Below, piece by piece: positions 36,108 through 44,357 of a stretch of 64,000 nucleotides of DNA. A program made the position numbers and the translations under genes. The notes beneath the pieces are model-generated. The model was not told the DNA's origin. It did not search any database and worked only from the letters and a program-made list of their open reading frames with translations. This stretch comes from Prevotella sp. (GTDB lineage: Bacteria > Bacteroidota > Bacteroidia > Bacteroidales > Bacteroidaceae): assembly GCA_017458005.1 (NCBI GenBank), contig JAFTGH010000011.1, positions 62,001-126,000 of the forward strand, read 5' to 3'. Each line of letters begins with the position of its first letter. Within the stretch, counting starts at the first letter, position 1.

Positions 36108-37532
36108 TTAGTCCTTTTCTTTATGAACAAAGAAAAGGGCAGTGAATGTAATGACACCATTCAACATGAGGAGTTCATAGCCGAAATGGTAACCGGTGTA
36201 GGTGCCTACGAACCTGTCTAGGAGGTAACAAAGGACGGGAGAGGCGATACAGATATACGGGACTAAGCGGTCATTGGTCTTCCGCTTCGTTAACAAGCCG
36301 AAGGCGAAGAGCCCTAATAATGGTCCGTAGGTGTAGGAACACAGGATATAAATGGCATCGATGATACTCGTGGAGTTCAAGATGCGAAACAAGAGAATGA
36401 AGATGGTGAATACCACCGCCACAAGGATATGAGCCTTTTTACGTAATGTCTCGTCGTCAGGGCGTTGACAGATATCCACACAGAAACTCGTCGTCAAGGC
36501 TGTCATTGCCGAGTCGGCACTGGAGAAAGAGGCTGCCAAGATGCCTAGGACGAAGATAGATGAAGTAAGGGGTAAGAGGGAGGATGTCTGGGAGACGAAG
36601 GTGGGGAGTAGTTCGTCACCTGCTGCAGGCAGAGCGATGCCATGAGCGGTATACCATTGTGTCAGCAGGATGCCCAACGACAGGAACAGCAGGTTGGCGG
36701 GGAAGAACATCACCCCATAGGTGCACATGTCTTTCTGGGCATCCCGTAAGGAGCGACAGGTCAGGTTCTTCTGCATCATATCCTGGTCGAGTCCTGTCAT
36801 GACGATGACGATGAACACACCACTGAGGAACTGTTTCCAGAAGTTCTGTTTCGTCACCCAGTTGTCGAAGACGAAGATACGGCTCCTGCTGTCTGATGCG
36901 ACAGCATGGAATGCCTCTCCCCACGTCAATCCCAAGTCGCCGATTACCTGCCAGATGATGAGCAGTAATGCGGTAAAGAGGAAGGTGGTCTGAAGAACAT
37001 CGGTAAATACCAAGGTGCGGATTCCACCCTGATAGGTGTAGAGCCAGATGAGGAGCACCATGCCCAGAACGGTAAACACGAAGGGGATGCCCAGGGCATC
37101 GAAGACGAAATGCTGGAGGATGATGCAGACGACATAGAAACGAACGGCAGCCCCTGTCATCTTCGATAGCAGGAAGAAGGAGGCTCCCGTCTTATAGGAC
37201 CGTGGACCTAATCGCTGTCCCAGATAGGAATAGATGGTGGTGAGGTTCAGGCGGTAGAAGAGGGGGAGCAAGACAAAAGCCACGACGACATAGCCGAGGA
37301 TGAATCCCAGACAGGTCTGGAGGTAGGTCATGTCGATGCTGTTCACCATCCCAGGAACGCTCACGAAGGTAACACCAGAGATGGATGCCCCAATCATACC
37401 GAATGCCACCATATACCAGGGTGACTGGCGATTCCCCCTGTAGAACGTGTCGTTGGTAGCCTTTCTGCCAGTCCATCGACTGATGCCAAACAACAGGCAG
37501 AAATAAACGATAACAATGCCGACGATCAACAT
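36108..37532 (-). CDS. Sodium:solute symporter (SSS family)
   Basis: A 474-residue membrane protein with about 13 hydrophobic helices. Visible SSS features are the early GRKATNDTFYRGNRQSPWYMVAFGM... loop, GASISGVTFVSVPG, and ILAASFSSADSAMTALTTSF, which supplies the Ser residues of the Na+ site. SSS proteins move sugars, sialic acid, amino acids or similar solutes with sodium into the cell; the substrate cannot be read here. It lies 3 bp after the hybrid sensor/regulator gene on the same strand, so regulator and transporter are one operon and probably share a substrate. Confidence 0.88.
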   Translation of the reverse strand: MLIVGIVIVYFCLLFGISRWTGRKATNDTFYRGNRQSPWYMVAFGMIGASISGVTFVSVPGMVNSIDMTYLQTCLGFILGYVVVAFVLLPLFYRLNLTTIYSYLGQRLGPRSYKTGASFFLLSKMTGAAVRFYVVCIILQHFVFDALGIPFVFTVLGMVLLIWLYTYQGGIRTLVFTDVLQTTFLFTALLLIIWQVIGDLGLTWGEAFHAVASDSRSRIFVFDNWVTKQNFWKQFLSGVFIVIVMTGLDQDMMQKNLTCRSLRDAQKDMCTYGVMFFPANLLFLSLGILLTQWYTAHGIALPAAGDELLPTFVSQTSSLLPLTSSIFVLGILAASFSSADSAMTALTTSFCVDICQRPDDETLRKKAHILVAVVFTIFILLFRILNSTSIIDAIYILCSYTYGPLLGLFAFGLLTKRKTNDRLVPYICIASPVLCYLLDRFVGTYTGYHFGYELLMLNGVITFTALFFVHKEKD

Positions 37533-37535
37533 AGC

Positions 37536-39230
37536 CTATTTTCTCAATTGCTCAAAATACTCGGAGGGTTGCATGCCCATCTCTTTCTTGAAGATGGTGG
37601 CGAAATATTTGGGGTCTTTGAAGCCCACCCGGTAGGCGATATCACTCACACGGAGGGTGGGGTCTTGTTGGGCAAGACGACATGCCGCCTTGATACGGTG
37701 GTTGCGGATGAAGCCAGAGACATTCATGCCAGTGACAGCACGTAACTTATTATATAAGGTGGAGGCACTGGTTCCCATATCACGGGCAAAGGTGTCACGG
37801 TCGTAATCGCTATCGGAGAGGTGCTCGTCCAAGCATTTGATGGCACGCTCGATAAACTCATTGTCGGCAGAGGGTGCTGTCGCCTTGATCTGCTCTATGT
37901 TCTCCTCGGTCGTATGCTGGCGGAAGAGGTGTTGGATCCGTCGACGGTTCTCGATGATATTATTGATGCGTAATTGCAGGTCACCCATGCGGAAGGGTTT
38001 GGTGATGTAGTCGTCGGCTCCGATGAGGAGTGACTCCTGACGATCCTCTTCCTGGGTCTTTGCCGTCAAGAGGATGATAGGCAGGTGACTATAGTCGGGA
38101 TCCTGTTTCAGGTGCTTGGTGAGTTCGTTGCCATCCATCTCTGGCATCATGACATCTGACACGATGAGGTCGACGTCATGGGCATGGACGACATCCAGTG
38201 CCTCTACACCATTCGAGGCTGTCAGTACGTGATAGTGCTGTTGGAGCAACTGTTTCATCAGCATCAACAACTCGACATTGTCCTCGACCACCAGAAGGGT
38301 GTAGACGTCGTCATCCTCTTCGGCAGGAAGTATCTCTGGCATGTTCTCAGTGACTGATGAACTTAGAGAGGAGGCAAGGTCGATGATATTACTCCGAGGA
38401 CCCTCGGGATGTATCTGGTGGCTCTCGTCGATCTGGGAACTGGAGAACGCATTCTTCTTGATGGGCAGTTCGACGATGAAGGTGGTGCCCTGTCCCTCGA
38501 AACTCTGACATTGGATGGTGCCTCGGTGGAGGTATACCAAATCACGTGTCAAGGCAAGACCAATACCCGTGCCAAAGGTGGCGTTCTTACGGTATTCTCC
38601 ATCATAGAAGCGGGTGAAGAGGTGTTTCATCTTGTCGTGGGGAATACCCGTGCCATTATCACTCACTCGGATGATAACCTTGTCATAACGGGAGTTGGTG
38701 GTCACGTCGACAATCACCTTTCCGTCTTTCCCCGTATATTTCACGGCATTCGACAAGAGGTTGAAGATGATCTTGTCGAGTTTGTCGGTGTCTATCCAAC
38801 CCATCATGCTCTCAGGCTTACAGTTCACCGTAAACTCGAGTCCTTTCTTTGCCATGAGGGGTTCAATGCACAATGCCGTCTCACGGATATAGTTCATCAC
38901 GTCACCATTGCCTACCCGAAGTTTTAACTCTCCTGCCTGCGACTTACTCGTCTCCAGAATCTGTTGTAATAGGCGGACGGCACGTGCGATGTTCAGTTCC
39001 ATCAGGTCGTAGTCACGATTGTTCTCTGGGGTTTCCTTGCGCAGTCGCTCTACCGAGGCTGCTACAATTGTCAGTGGGGTGAGGAGTTCATGGGTGATAT
39101 TGGTGAACACATAACTCATCTGCAGCCTGTTTCGGATGCGTACACTACGGATATAAAGGGCTCTTCCTATGAGGTAGAGACCGATCAGCAGTGCGATACT
39201 CAACAGTATGATAATGGTTAAGAGATCCAT
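37536..39230 (-). CDS. Hybrid histidine kinase - response regulator - AraC protein without sensor domain
   Basis: A 564-residue one-piece two-component system: a single membrane helix (about 3-22), HisKA with H47 (FTNITHELLTPL), HATPase with N161 and DNGTGIP at 191-197, a receiver domain with D359 (VSDVMMPEMDG) and KPF, and a C-terminal AraC helix-turn-helix (about 465-564, DIAYRVGFKDPKYFATIFK). Classical Bacteroidales HTCS proteins carry a 700-800 residue periplasmic sensor first; this one has none. The symporter encoded immediately downstream may give it the signal. It likely controls its own operon from the promoter at 39254-39283. Confidence 0.9.
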   Translation of the reverse strand: MDLLTIIILLSIALLIGLYLIGRALYIRSVRIRNRLQMSYVFTNITHELLTPLTIVAASVERLRKETPENNRDYDLMELNIARAVRLLQQILETSKSQAGELKLRVGNGDVMNYIRETALCIEPLMAKKGLEFTVNCKPESMMGWIDTDKLDKIIFNLLSNAVKYTGKDGKVIVDVTTNSRYDKVIIRVSDNGTGIPHDKMKHLFTRFYDGEYRKNATFGTGIGLALTRDLVYLHRGTIQCQSFEGQGTTFIVELPIKKNAFSSSQIDESHQIHPEGPRSNIIDLASSLSSSVTENMPEILPAEEDDDVYTLLVVEDNVELLMLMKQLLQQHYHVLTASNGVEALDVVHAHDVDLIVSDVMMPEMDGNELTKHLKQDPDYSHLPIILLTAKTQEEDRQESLLIGADDYITKPFRMGDLQLRINNIIENRRRIQHLFRQHTTEENIEQIKATAPSADNEFIERAIKCLDEHLSDSDYDRDTFARDMGTSASTLYNKLRAVTGMNVSGFIRNHRIKAACRLAQQDPTLRVSDIAYRVGFKDPKYFATIFKKEMGMQPSEYFEQLRK

Positions 39231-39253
39231 GAGTTATAGTTAGATTCTTGTTG

Positions 39254-39283
39254 CAAAGTTAGTTTTTTTCTTCGAATATCCAA
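39254..39283 (-). promoter_or_regulatory. Promoter of the sensor/symporter operon
   Basis: On the - strand, TTG (39283-39281), 19-bp spacer, TAACTTTG (39261-39254). Expected start near 39247, 17 nt before the start codon. Confidence 0.75.
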
Positions 39284-39417
39284 TAAAAAAGGATGAAAAA
39301 GTCGTATTATCGTTCAAAAATGTTTGATATTCGTTAATTCTGGTCGATAATTCGGCAAAATCACGCATTTTAAACTTTAAATAATGATAAGTGAACTAAA
39401 CTTCTCCACAAATACCC

Positions 39418-39591
39418 TATCTTTGCATCAGTGAAAGAAAACATCTGTTTTCGGACACTCTTTTTTACGAAGTAAGAACGAGAGGTTCTGAAAAGTTTTT
39501 GTTTAGATTTTTAATGGTTAAGGTTTATGGTTGATTAATTTAGTTTTTTAAAGTATGAAAAAGACTCGCTGGGAAGCGAGTCTTTTTTTTA
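39418..39591 (+). ncRNA. Candidate small RNA between two - strand genes
   Basis: A + strand TATCTTTG box at 39418-39425 is followed by about 165 nt without a gene and then a strong terminator (39556-39590). Both neighbours lie on the other strand, so a promoter-terminator pair facing this way would yield a short RNA. No TTG lies at the right distance, which lowers confidence. Confidence 0.3.
39556..39590. terminator. Bidirectional terminator downstream of trxB
   Basis: AGACTCGCT-GGGA-AGCGAGTCT stem-loop with A-run on one side and T-run on the other; works for trxB (- strand) and for any + strand transcript. Confidence 0.85.
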
Positions 39592-39593
39592 TT

Positions 39594-40526
39594 TTATTTA
39601 TTCAACAGATAGCGTTCTGCCTCTATCGCTGCTTGGCAACCAGTGCCTGCGGCAGAGATAGCCTGGCGGTAGGTGGGGTCGGCACAATCGCCTGCTACGA
39701 AGATGCCAGGGAGTTTGGTGCGTGGTGTCCCGTCAATCTTCTTTAGATAGCCTACTTCGTCAGTCTCTAACCAGTCCTTGAATATCTCGGTGTTTGGATT
39801 ATGTCCGATGGCAAGGAAGAAACCGTCGATGGCGATGTCTACCTTCTCCTCGTCAGGCTCTCCCTTACGCTTCACGAGATGGGCACCCTCCACACCATTC
39901 TCTCCATAGAGTCCTAAGGTGTTGTGCTCAAAGAGAATCTCGATGTTCTCTGCTGCCATGACTCTTTCCTGCATCACTTTCGATGCACGGAGGAAGGGCT
40001 TGCGGACAATCATATACACTTTTGTGGCGAGATGACTTAGGTAGAGAGCATCCTCGCAAGCGGTATCACCACCACCAACTACTGCAACGGTCTTCTTGCG
40101 ATAGAAGAAGCCATCGCAGGTAGCACAGGCTGAGACCCCTTGCCCGTTGTATTTACGCTCGTCATCCAGTCCGAGATATTTTGCAGAGGCTCCTGTGGCG
40201 ATGATCACCGTGTCGGCAATGATCTCCTCGCCATCCTCTGCCCAGAGGTGATAGGGTGCTTTCGAGAAGTCGACCTTGGTGATAGAGCCATCCCGGATAT
40301 CCGTTCCAAAACGCTCTGCCTGTTCACGAAGGTCCATCATCATCTGATTTCCGTCAACTCCCTGCGGATAGCCAGGGAAGTTCTCCACCTCAGTGGTCTG
40401 TGTGAGTTGTCCTCCAGGTTGTATGCCACTGTACTCAATGGGTTGGAGATTAGCACGAGAGGCATAGATAGCGGCTGTATAGCCTGCAGGTCCACTGCCT
40501 ATGATTAAGCATTTAGTTGTTTCCAT
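39594..40526 (-). CDS. trxB: Thioredoxin reductase
   Basis: A 310-residue flavoprotein. GSGPAGYTAA at 10-19 binds FAD, the redox-active pair is CATC at 134-137, VVGGGDTACEDAL binds NADPH, and FVAGDC near the end closes the FAD site. Length and order match low-molecular-weight TrxB, which reduces thioredoxin with NADPH in the cytoplasm. It follows the glutathione-peroxidase gene by 45 bp on the same strand, which suggests a small oxidative-stress operon, and ends at a strong terminator. Confidence 0.96.
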   Translation of the reverse strand: METTKCLIIGSGPAGYTAAIYASRANLQPIEYSGIQPGGQLTQTTEVENFPGYPQGVDGNQMMMDLREQAERFGTDIRDGSITKVDFSKAPYHLWAEDGEEIIADTVIIATGASAKYLGLDDERKYNGQGVSACATCDGFFYRKKTVAVVGGGDTACEDALYLSHLATKVYMIVRKPFLRASKVMQERVMAAENIEILFEHNTLGLYGENGVEGAHLVKRKGEPDEEKVDIAIDGFFLAIGHNPNTEIFKDWLETDEVGYLKKIDGTPRTKLPGIFVAGDCADPTYRQAISAAGTGCQAAIEAERYLLNK

Positions 40527-40571
40527 GATGGGTTTTATGGGCTTAATGGGCTTAATGGGTTAAACGGGCGG

Positions 40572-41123
40572 TTAGGCAAGTAACTCCTCGATCTGCTTAG
40601 CGATATTCTCAATTTTCTCAGTTGGCTCGAAACGGGCGACAACCTGTCCCTTCTTATTGATGAGGAACTTCGTGAAGTTCCATTTGATATCGGGTTTCTG
40701 TTTGTAGTCGGGGTCAGCCTTGGAGAGCATATCCTCCAAGATTGGAGCGATGGGGTGGGACATATCCCAACCAGCAAAGCCCTTTTGCTCTTGCAGGAAC
40801 TTATAAAGTGGGTCGGCATCCTCGCCATTCACCTTGATTTTCTTGAAACGGGGGAATTCTGTTCCAAAGTTCAGTTTACAGAACTCATGGATGGACTCGT
40901 CGGTACCAGGAGCCTGTTGCCCAAACTGGTTGCAAGGGAAGTCGAGAATCTCGAAACCCTGACTATGGTACTTCTTGTAAAGTGCCTCCAACTCGTCGTA
41001 TTGAGGGGTGAAACCACATTTGGTGGCTGTATTTACGATGAGTAATACCTCGTTCGCATACTCTTTCAGCGAAACATCCTTTCCCTTTCTGTCTTTGACA
41101 GAGAAATCGTAGATTGTCTTCAT
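40572..41123 (-). CDS. Glutathione peroxidase-family thiol peroxidase
   Basis: A 183-residue protein with the three family blocks: NTATKCGFTPQY (catalytic Cys36, cysteine form), LDFPCNQFGQQ and WNFTKFLI. Bacterial cysteine-type members usually draw electrons from thioredoxin, which fits the trxB gene just downstream. It removes peroxides in the cytoplasm. Promoter at 41164-41194. The gap to trxB contains two copies of ATGGGCTTA. Confidence 0.93.
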   Translation of the reverse strand: MKTIYDFSVKDRKGKDVSLKEYANEVLLIVNTATKCGFTPQYDELEALYKKYHSQGFEILDFPCNQFGQQAPGTDESIHEFCKLNFGTEFPRFKKIKVNGEDADPLYKFLQEQKGFAGWDMSHPIAPILEDMLSKADPDYKQKPDIKWNFTKFLINKKGQVVARFEPTEKIENIAKQIEELLA

Positions 41124-41163
41124 ATCTTTTAATTAATAATAGGTGTCATTCCTAAATTTCTCC

Positions 41164-41194
41164 AAAGATACGAAGAATATGTGGGTTGACCAAA
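41164..41194 (-). promoter_or_regulatory. Promoter of the peroxidase-trxB operon
   Basis: On the - strand, TTG (41194-41192), 20-bp spacer, TATCTTTG (41171-41164). Confidence 0.7.
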
Positions 41195-41232
41195 TGTTTT
41201 AGGATTTTTTTGTGTAGAAACCTGTTCACACG

Positions 41233-41279
41233 AAAAAAGGTGCTCTCTTGGCATATGCAACTACCAAGCGCACCTTTTA
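41233..41279 (-). terminator. Terminator of rpmE2
   Basis: AAAAGGTGC...GCACCTTTT arms around a loop; on the - strand the stem ends in a T-run, 22 bp after the L31 stop codon. Confidence 0.8.
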
Positions 41280-41301
41280 TCTCTTGTTCTGTGGAAATAT
41301 C

Positions 41302-41556
41302 TTATTTCTTCGCAGCCTTACCGTAGCGGCTCATGAACTTGTCTACGCGACCTGCAGTATCCACGAGTTTGCTCTTACCAGTATAGAAGGGGTGAGAGGT
41401 GCTCGAGATTTCGATTTTAACCACTGGGTAAGTTTCGCCTTCGAATTCTACGGTGTCATTCGTCTTAGCGGTAGAACGCGAAAGGAACATATCGCCGTTG
41501 GACATGTCCTTGAACACGACGGGGCGATAGTTGTCTGGATGAATACCTTTTTTCAT
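41302..41556 (-). CDS. rpmE2: 50S ribosomal protein L31, type B
   Basis: An 84-residue basic protein beginning [17 protein letters not shown] with [11 protein letters not shown] and DKFMSRYGK, the pattern of L31. It lacks the CxxC zinc pairs of the zinc-binding form, so it is the B type (zinc-independent). It stands alone with its own promoter and terminator. Confidence 0.96.
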   Translation of the reverse strand: MKKGIHPDNYRPVVFKDMSNGDMFLSRSTAKTNDTVEFEGETYPVVKIEISSTSHPFYTGKSKLVDTAGRVDKFMSRYGKAAKK

Positions 41557-41607
41557 TTTAATTGTTACTTATTTATTATTACTTGTTAATTTCGCATAAA
41601 GCGGGTG

Positions 41608-41637
41608 CAAAGGTACGAATAAATTCGGACTCCACAA
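41608..41637 (-). promoter_or_regulatory. Promoter of rpmE2
   Basis: On the - strand, TTG (41637-41635), 19-bp spacer, TACCTTTG (41615-41608). Confidence 0.75.
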
Positions 41638-41654
41638 AATTTTAGGGAGACTTT

Positions 41655-42359
41655 TTATTCCTCCTCCACAATGATGTCACTCTGAGGAACCTCTTCCACC
41701 ACCTCTTCAGTCACTTCTAAAGTGGGTTGTTGGGGCGTTTCCTTGATCTCCTCAACCTCCAATCCTGTCGCCTGTTCCTGTTGTTGACGCTTGATACGAC
41801 GGCGAAGACTATAGACCATCAGTGAGTTGATAGCCTCGGTAACACCATATACCAGCATGCACCATCCCAGAATCAGCATAGGCAGTTCTGCGCTCTCCAT
41901 CGGTTTGACGAAGATGAGGATTCCCGTGATAAGGATCAGGATGGGGGCTATCCAGAAGAAAGCACCGATAGAACCGTATCGACGTGCCGCTATCAGGACA
42001 ATCAACTGGTTGATGCTGCCCAGTATCAACATCGCACCTAGAATATACATCAGCCATTTGATAAACATGCCAGGGCTCAGTACCAGGGTCAGACCCAAGA
42101 TGACACTACCAATGCCAACCAATGGAAAGGCAGGTTGACTGCCGCTAAGCACGTTTCCCTGTGCGTCAGTGATGGTATACTCTCCAGCATGGCGACGGGC
42201 ATTCCAATAGGATATCAGGGCAATGATGCCAGACAGCAGGAACAGCACACCGATGGCCATGGTCAACCATGTGACGGAGTTATCTGGATATTTCAGCAAC
42301 AGGATACCAATCACGATAGAGCAGATGGCTCGGAAAATAGAACTTTGTAGTAGTTTCAT
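41655..42359 (-). CDS. DUF308-type membrane protein
   Basis: A 234-residue protein; the start at 42359 (MKLLQSSIFR) is chosen because a longer frame runs through the promoter at 42384-42391. It has six hydrophobic helices in three pairs, each pair containing Gly-rich GILLL/GIIAL/GAMLILG patterns typical of DUF308 (HdeD-like) proteins, and an acidic C-terminal tail rich in Glu and Val. HdeD-type proteins are linked to acid and envelope stress; function here is unproven. Confidence 0.8.
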   Translation of the reverse strand: MKLLQSSIFRAICSIVIGILLLKYPDNSVTWLTMAIGVLFLLSGIIALISYWNARRHAGEYTITDAQGNVLSGSQPAFPLVGIGSVILGLTLVLSPGMFIKWLMYILGAMLILGSINQLIVLIAARRYGSIGAFFWIAPILILITGILIFVKPMESAELPMLILGWCMLVYGVTEAINSLMVYSLRRRIKRQQQEQATGLEVEEIKETPQQPTLEVTEEVVEEVPQSDIIVEEE

Positions 42360-42383
42360 GTCTTTTGTCCAATTTTTATGCTG

Positions 42384-42420
42384 CAAAGATAGTAATTTAT
42401 TTTTAAATTGTGTATCTTTG
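42384..42420. promoter_or_regulatory. Divergent -7 elements between two genes
   Basis: TATCTTTG on the - strand (42391-42384) serves the DUF308 gene; TATCTTTG on the + strand (42413-42420) serves the phosphatase gene. Neither has a perfect TTG at 19-20 bp. Confidence 0.6.
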
Positions 42421-42425
42421 CAAGG

Positions 42426-43010
42426 ATGGAAATGACAACAATTTTTCTGGTAAGGCATGGTGAGACGGTGGATAATGCCCGTCAGATTATGCAAGGACAG
42501 ACACAAGGGACACTGAATGAACAGGGTAGGGAACAGGCTCGGCAAGTGGCGGAACGCCTCTCTGGAGAGGCGGTTGACGCTGTTATAACCAGCGACTTGC
42601 GTCGTGCGATACAGACGGCAGAGGTGATTGCCAAGCCGCATGGACTGCCTGTAGTGACTACTCCCCTGTTGAGGGAACGGGACTGGGGCAGTTTTACGGG
42701 TCGTTTTATCCCAGACCTCAAAGGAGAGGTGTGGCCTGATGATATTGAAAGTGAGGAGGCTTTGTTGCAAAGAGCCCATGACTTCCTACAAAAAGTGACA
42801 GCCACCTACGAAGGAAAACGAGTGGTGGCTGTCGGTCACGGTATTATCAATAAAGCGATATTAGCCGTTTATGCATCATGTTCGATGAGAGAAGTACAGC
42901 GGATGATGAATGCTGAGGTGAGAATCTTAACGACGTCCTCCGTAACTGTGGCCGCCTCCACTGCTACGACCACTTCCGGAACTGTGACTACCACCGCCTC
43001 TGCTGAATGA
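42426..43010 (+). CDS. Histidine phosphatase (phosphoglycerate mutase-like)
   Basis: A 194-residue protein with the RHGE phosphohistidine motif at 10-13, TSDLRRAIQTAEVI, the acid/base segment LLRERDWGSF and VVAVGHGIINK with the second histidine. The substrate is open. Translation likely starts at 42426 or 42432, only 5-11 nt after the -7 box. The fold should end near MMNAEVRIL; the last 25 or so residues are a Thr/Ser/Ala run produced by reading antisense through the Gly/Ser-rich end of the convergent gene, so the original stop seems to be lost. Confidence 0.85.
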   Translation: MEMTTIFLVRHGETVDNARQIMQGQTQGTLNEQGREQARQVAERLSGEAVDAVITSDLRRAIQTAEVIAKPHGLPVVTTPLLRERDWGSFTGRFIPDLKGEVWPDDIESEEALLQRAHDFLQKVTATYEGKRVVAVGHGIINKAILAVYASCSMREVQRMMNAEVRILTTSSVTVAASTATTTSGTVTTTASAE

Positions 43011-43838
43011 GCCTCCACTGTGTGAGGGACTGCTACTGCTTCTGCTGAATGAGCCTCCGCTGGTGCTTCTGACAGGAGCACTGCTGCTACGCATGTTGGA
43101 ACTGCTGTGCGATGGTGTGTTGACACGAGTGGCAGGAGCCGTTGTTCTCTCCATTTGACGAGGGCTGCTGCTATTGCTGCGATAGCCTCCCAGTGAGCGA
43201 GGCGAGCGTGTCTCACCATTTGTTACAGTCCTGTTGGGACGATTCATGTCACGATGGTTCACTGTGGTGCGAGTAGAACTGTGTCGTACCCCGTTGTTGT
43301 GATGGTGGCGATAGTCTCCACGGTCCCAACCGTCACGCATTCCGAAATGTGAGGTGGTGTGATGGTGTACGTAGTGGTCGCGATGTCCATGATACCAGCC
43401 ATGTCCTCCTACACGATGCCAGGCATGTGCTCCACGATAGGTGGCGTAGAAAACAGGGCGACCATAGTAGAAGTAGTCACGATGTGGATAGCGACCATAG
43501 ATGGCGAAGTGCCAGAAACCATCAGCCCAGTAGAGTGGACGATAGAAATAGGTGGCTGCCCGGAAGGCGCTCAACTGCCAGTCGAACAGGATATAACTCA
43601 AGTCGAGGTTGCGACGCTCCCAATAGGTGCCATATACATCGTCATAACTGGTGACTCCCATCAGGTAGTCGAGGTTGATCTCGTAAGCAGCCTCATACTG
43701 CTCCTCTGTCAGGTTCAACTCGTAAGCCATCTTGTCTGTCAGGAAGAGAGCCTCGTTGCGAGCCTGCTCGTAACTCATTGCCTTGCCCGTTGCTGTGAAT
43801 GCCAGCATTGCTACCAGGGCGATCATCATCTTCTTCAT
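42927..43838 (-). CDS. Secreted low-complexity His/Tyr- and Ser/Gly-rich protein
   Basis: A 303-residue protein with a signal peptide (residues 1-20), a helical part (22-75) containing LNLTEEQYEAAYEINLDYL, an aromatic Tyr/His/Trp-rich middle (75-165) and a Ser/Arg/Gly-rich tail from about 190. It is probably periplasmic or surface-located. The His clusters could bind metals. No catalytic motif is seen. Its 3' end overlaps the convergent phosphatase gene by 84 bp. Confidence 0.75.
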   Translation of the reverse strand: MKKMMIALVAMLAFTATGKAMSYEQARNEALFLTDKMAYELNLTEEQYEAAYEINLDYLMGVTSYDDVYGTYWERRNLDLSYILFDWQLSAFRAATYFYRPLYWADGFWHFAIYGRYPHRDYFYYGRPVFYATYRGAHAWHRVGGHGWYHGHRDHYVHHHTTSHFGMRDGWDRGDYRHHHNNGVRHSSTRTTVNHRDMNRPNRTVTNGETRSPRSLGGYRSNSSSPRQMERTTAPATRVNTPSHSSSNMRSSSAPVRSTSGGSFSRSSSSPSHSGGSFSRGGGSHSSGSGRSSGGGHSYGGRR

Positions 43839-43885
43839 ATGCTTTATTCTTTAAATTGTTCGACAATTGTTATTTGTTTACGATG

Positions 43886-43893
43886 CAAAGATA
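43886..43893 (-). promoter_or_regulatory. -7 element for the secreted protein gene
   Basis: TATCTTTG on the - strand (43893-43886), 48 bp before the start codon; no clear TTG partner. Confidence 0.5.
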
Positions 43894-43911
43894 GGCAGAA
43901 TAAAGGGCATA

Positions 43912-43948
43912 TAAAAAGGATTTCCCCTAAACTGTGTGGGGGAAATCC
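43912..43948 (-). terminator. Terminator at the end of the exopolysaccharide locus
   Basis: GGATTTCCCC and GGGGGAAATCC pair around a 10-nt loop; on the - strand a T-run follows. It lies 26 bp after the lipoprotein stop. Confidence 0.88.
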
Positions 43949-43973
43949 CTATAGTTGTATTTCGATGTGGGAA

Positions 43974-44357
43974 TTAGTACTTGTAGAAATTCCACTTCTG
44001 GTCACCTTTCTGCAGCACCATGACATCGTCGTTAAGCACTTCTATCTTCACACGGATGTCGTTGAAAGGCTTAAAGCCAAAGGTTTCCTCTACTGTAGTA
44101 GTGTCTGAGCGCAATCCTTTTGCTGAATAGCATTGTATGAAAAGACTGTCACCTTGATGTTGGAAGTTGCCATAGACTCGATCTTTAACGGAATTCTGTA
44201 TTAAAGATGTAGAACCAGAAAAACTCAAATAACTGGTATCAGAGCCATCCATACGCCACATACCAAACAAGTCACCAGCCTCTCCACCTTCTTGACAAGA
44301 GGTAAGAAGAATGATGGATAATGTAAGAAGGATGATGTATTTAAAGAATCTTGCCAT
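43974..44357 (-). CDS. Small lipoprotein (lipocalin-like)
   Basis: A 127-residue protein; the start at 44357 gives a lipoprotein signal with lipobox LLTSC (Cys near 21). The body begins GDLFGMWRMDGSD and continues in short beta strands, like small lipocalin-type lipoproteins of Bacteroidales. It overlaps the wzi gene by 17 bp and is the last gene of the locus. Role unknown, perhaps export or surface assembly. Confidence 0.75.
   Translation of the reverse strand: MARFFKYIILLTLSIILLTSCQEGGEAGDLFGMWRMDGSDTSYLSFSGSTSLIQNSVKDRVYGNFQHQGDSLFIQCYSAKGLRSDTTTVEETFGFKPFNDIRVKIEVLNDDVMVLQKGDQKWNFYKY

Noticed and set aside
40527-40571. ATGGGCTTA direct repeats between the peroxidase gene and trxB
   Set aside because: Only two full copies in a 45-bp spacer; no evidence of function.
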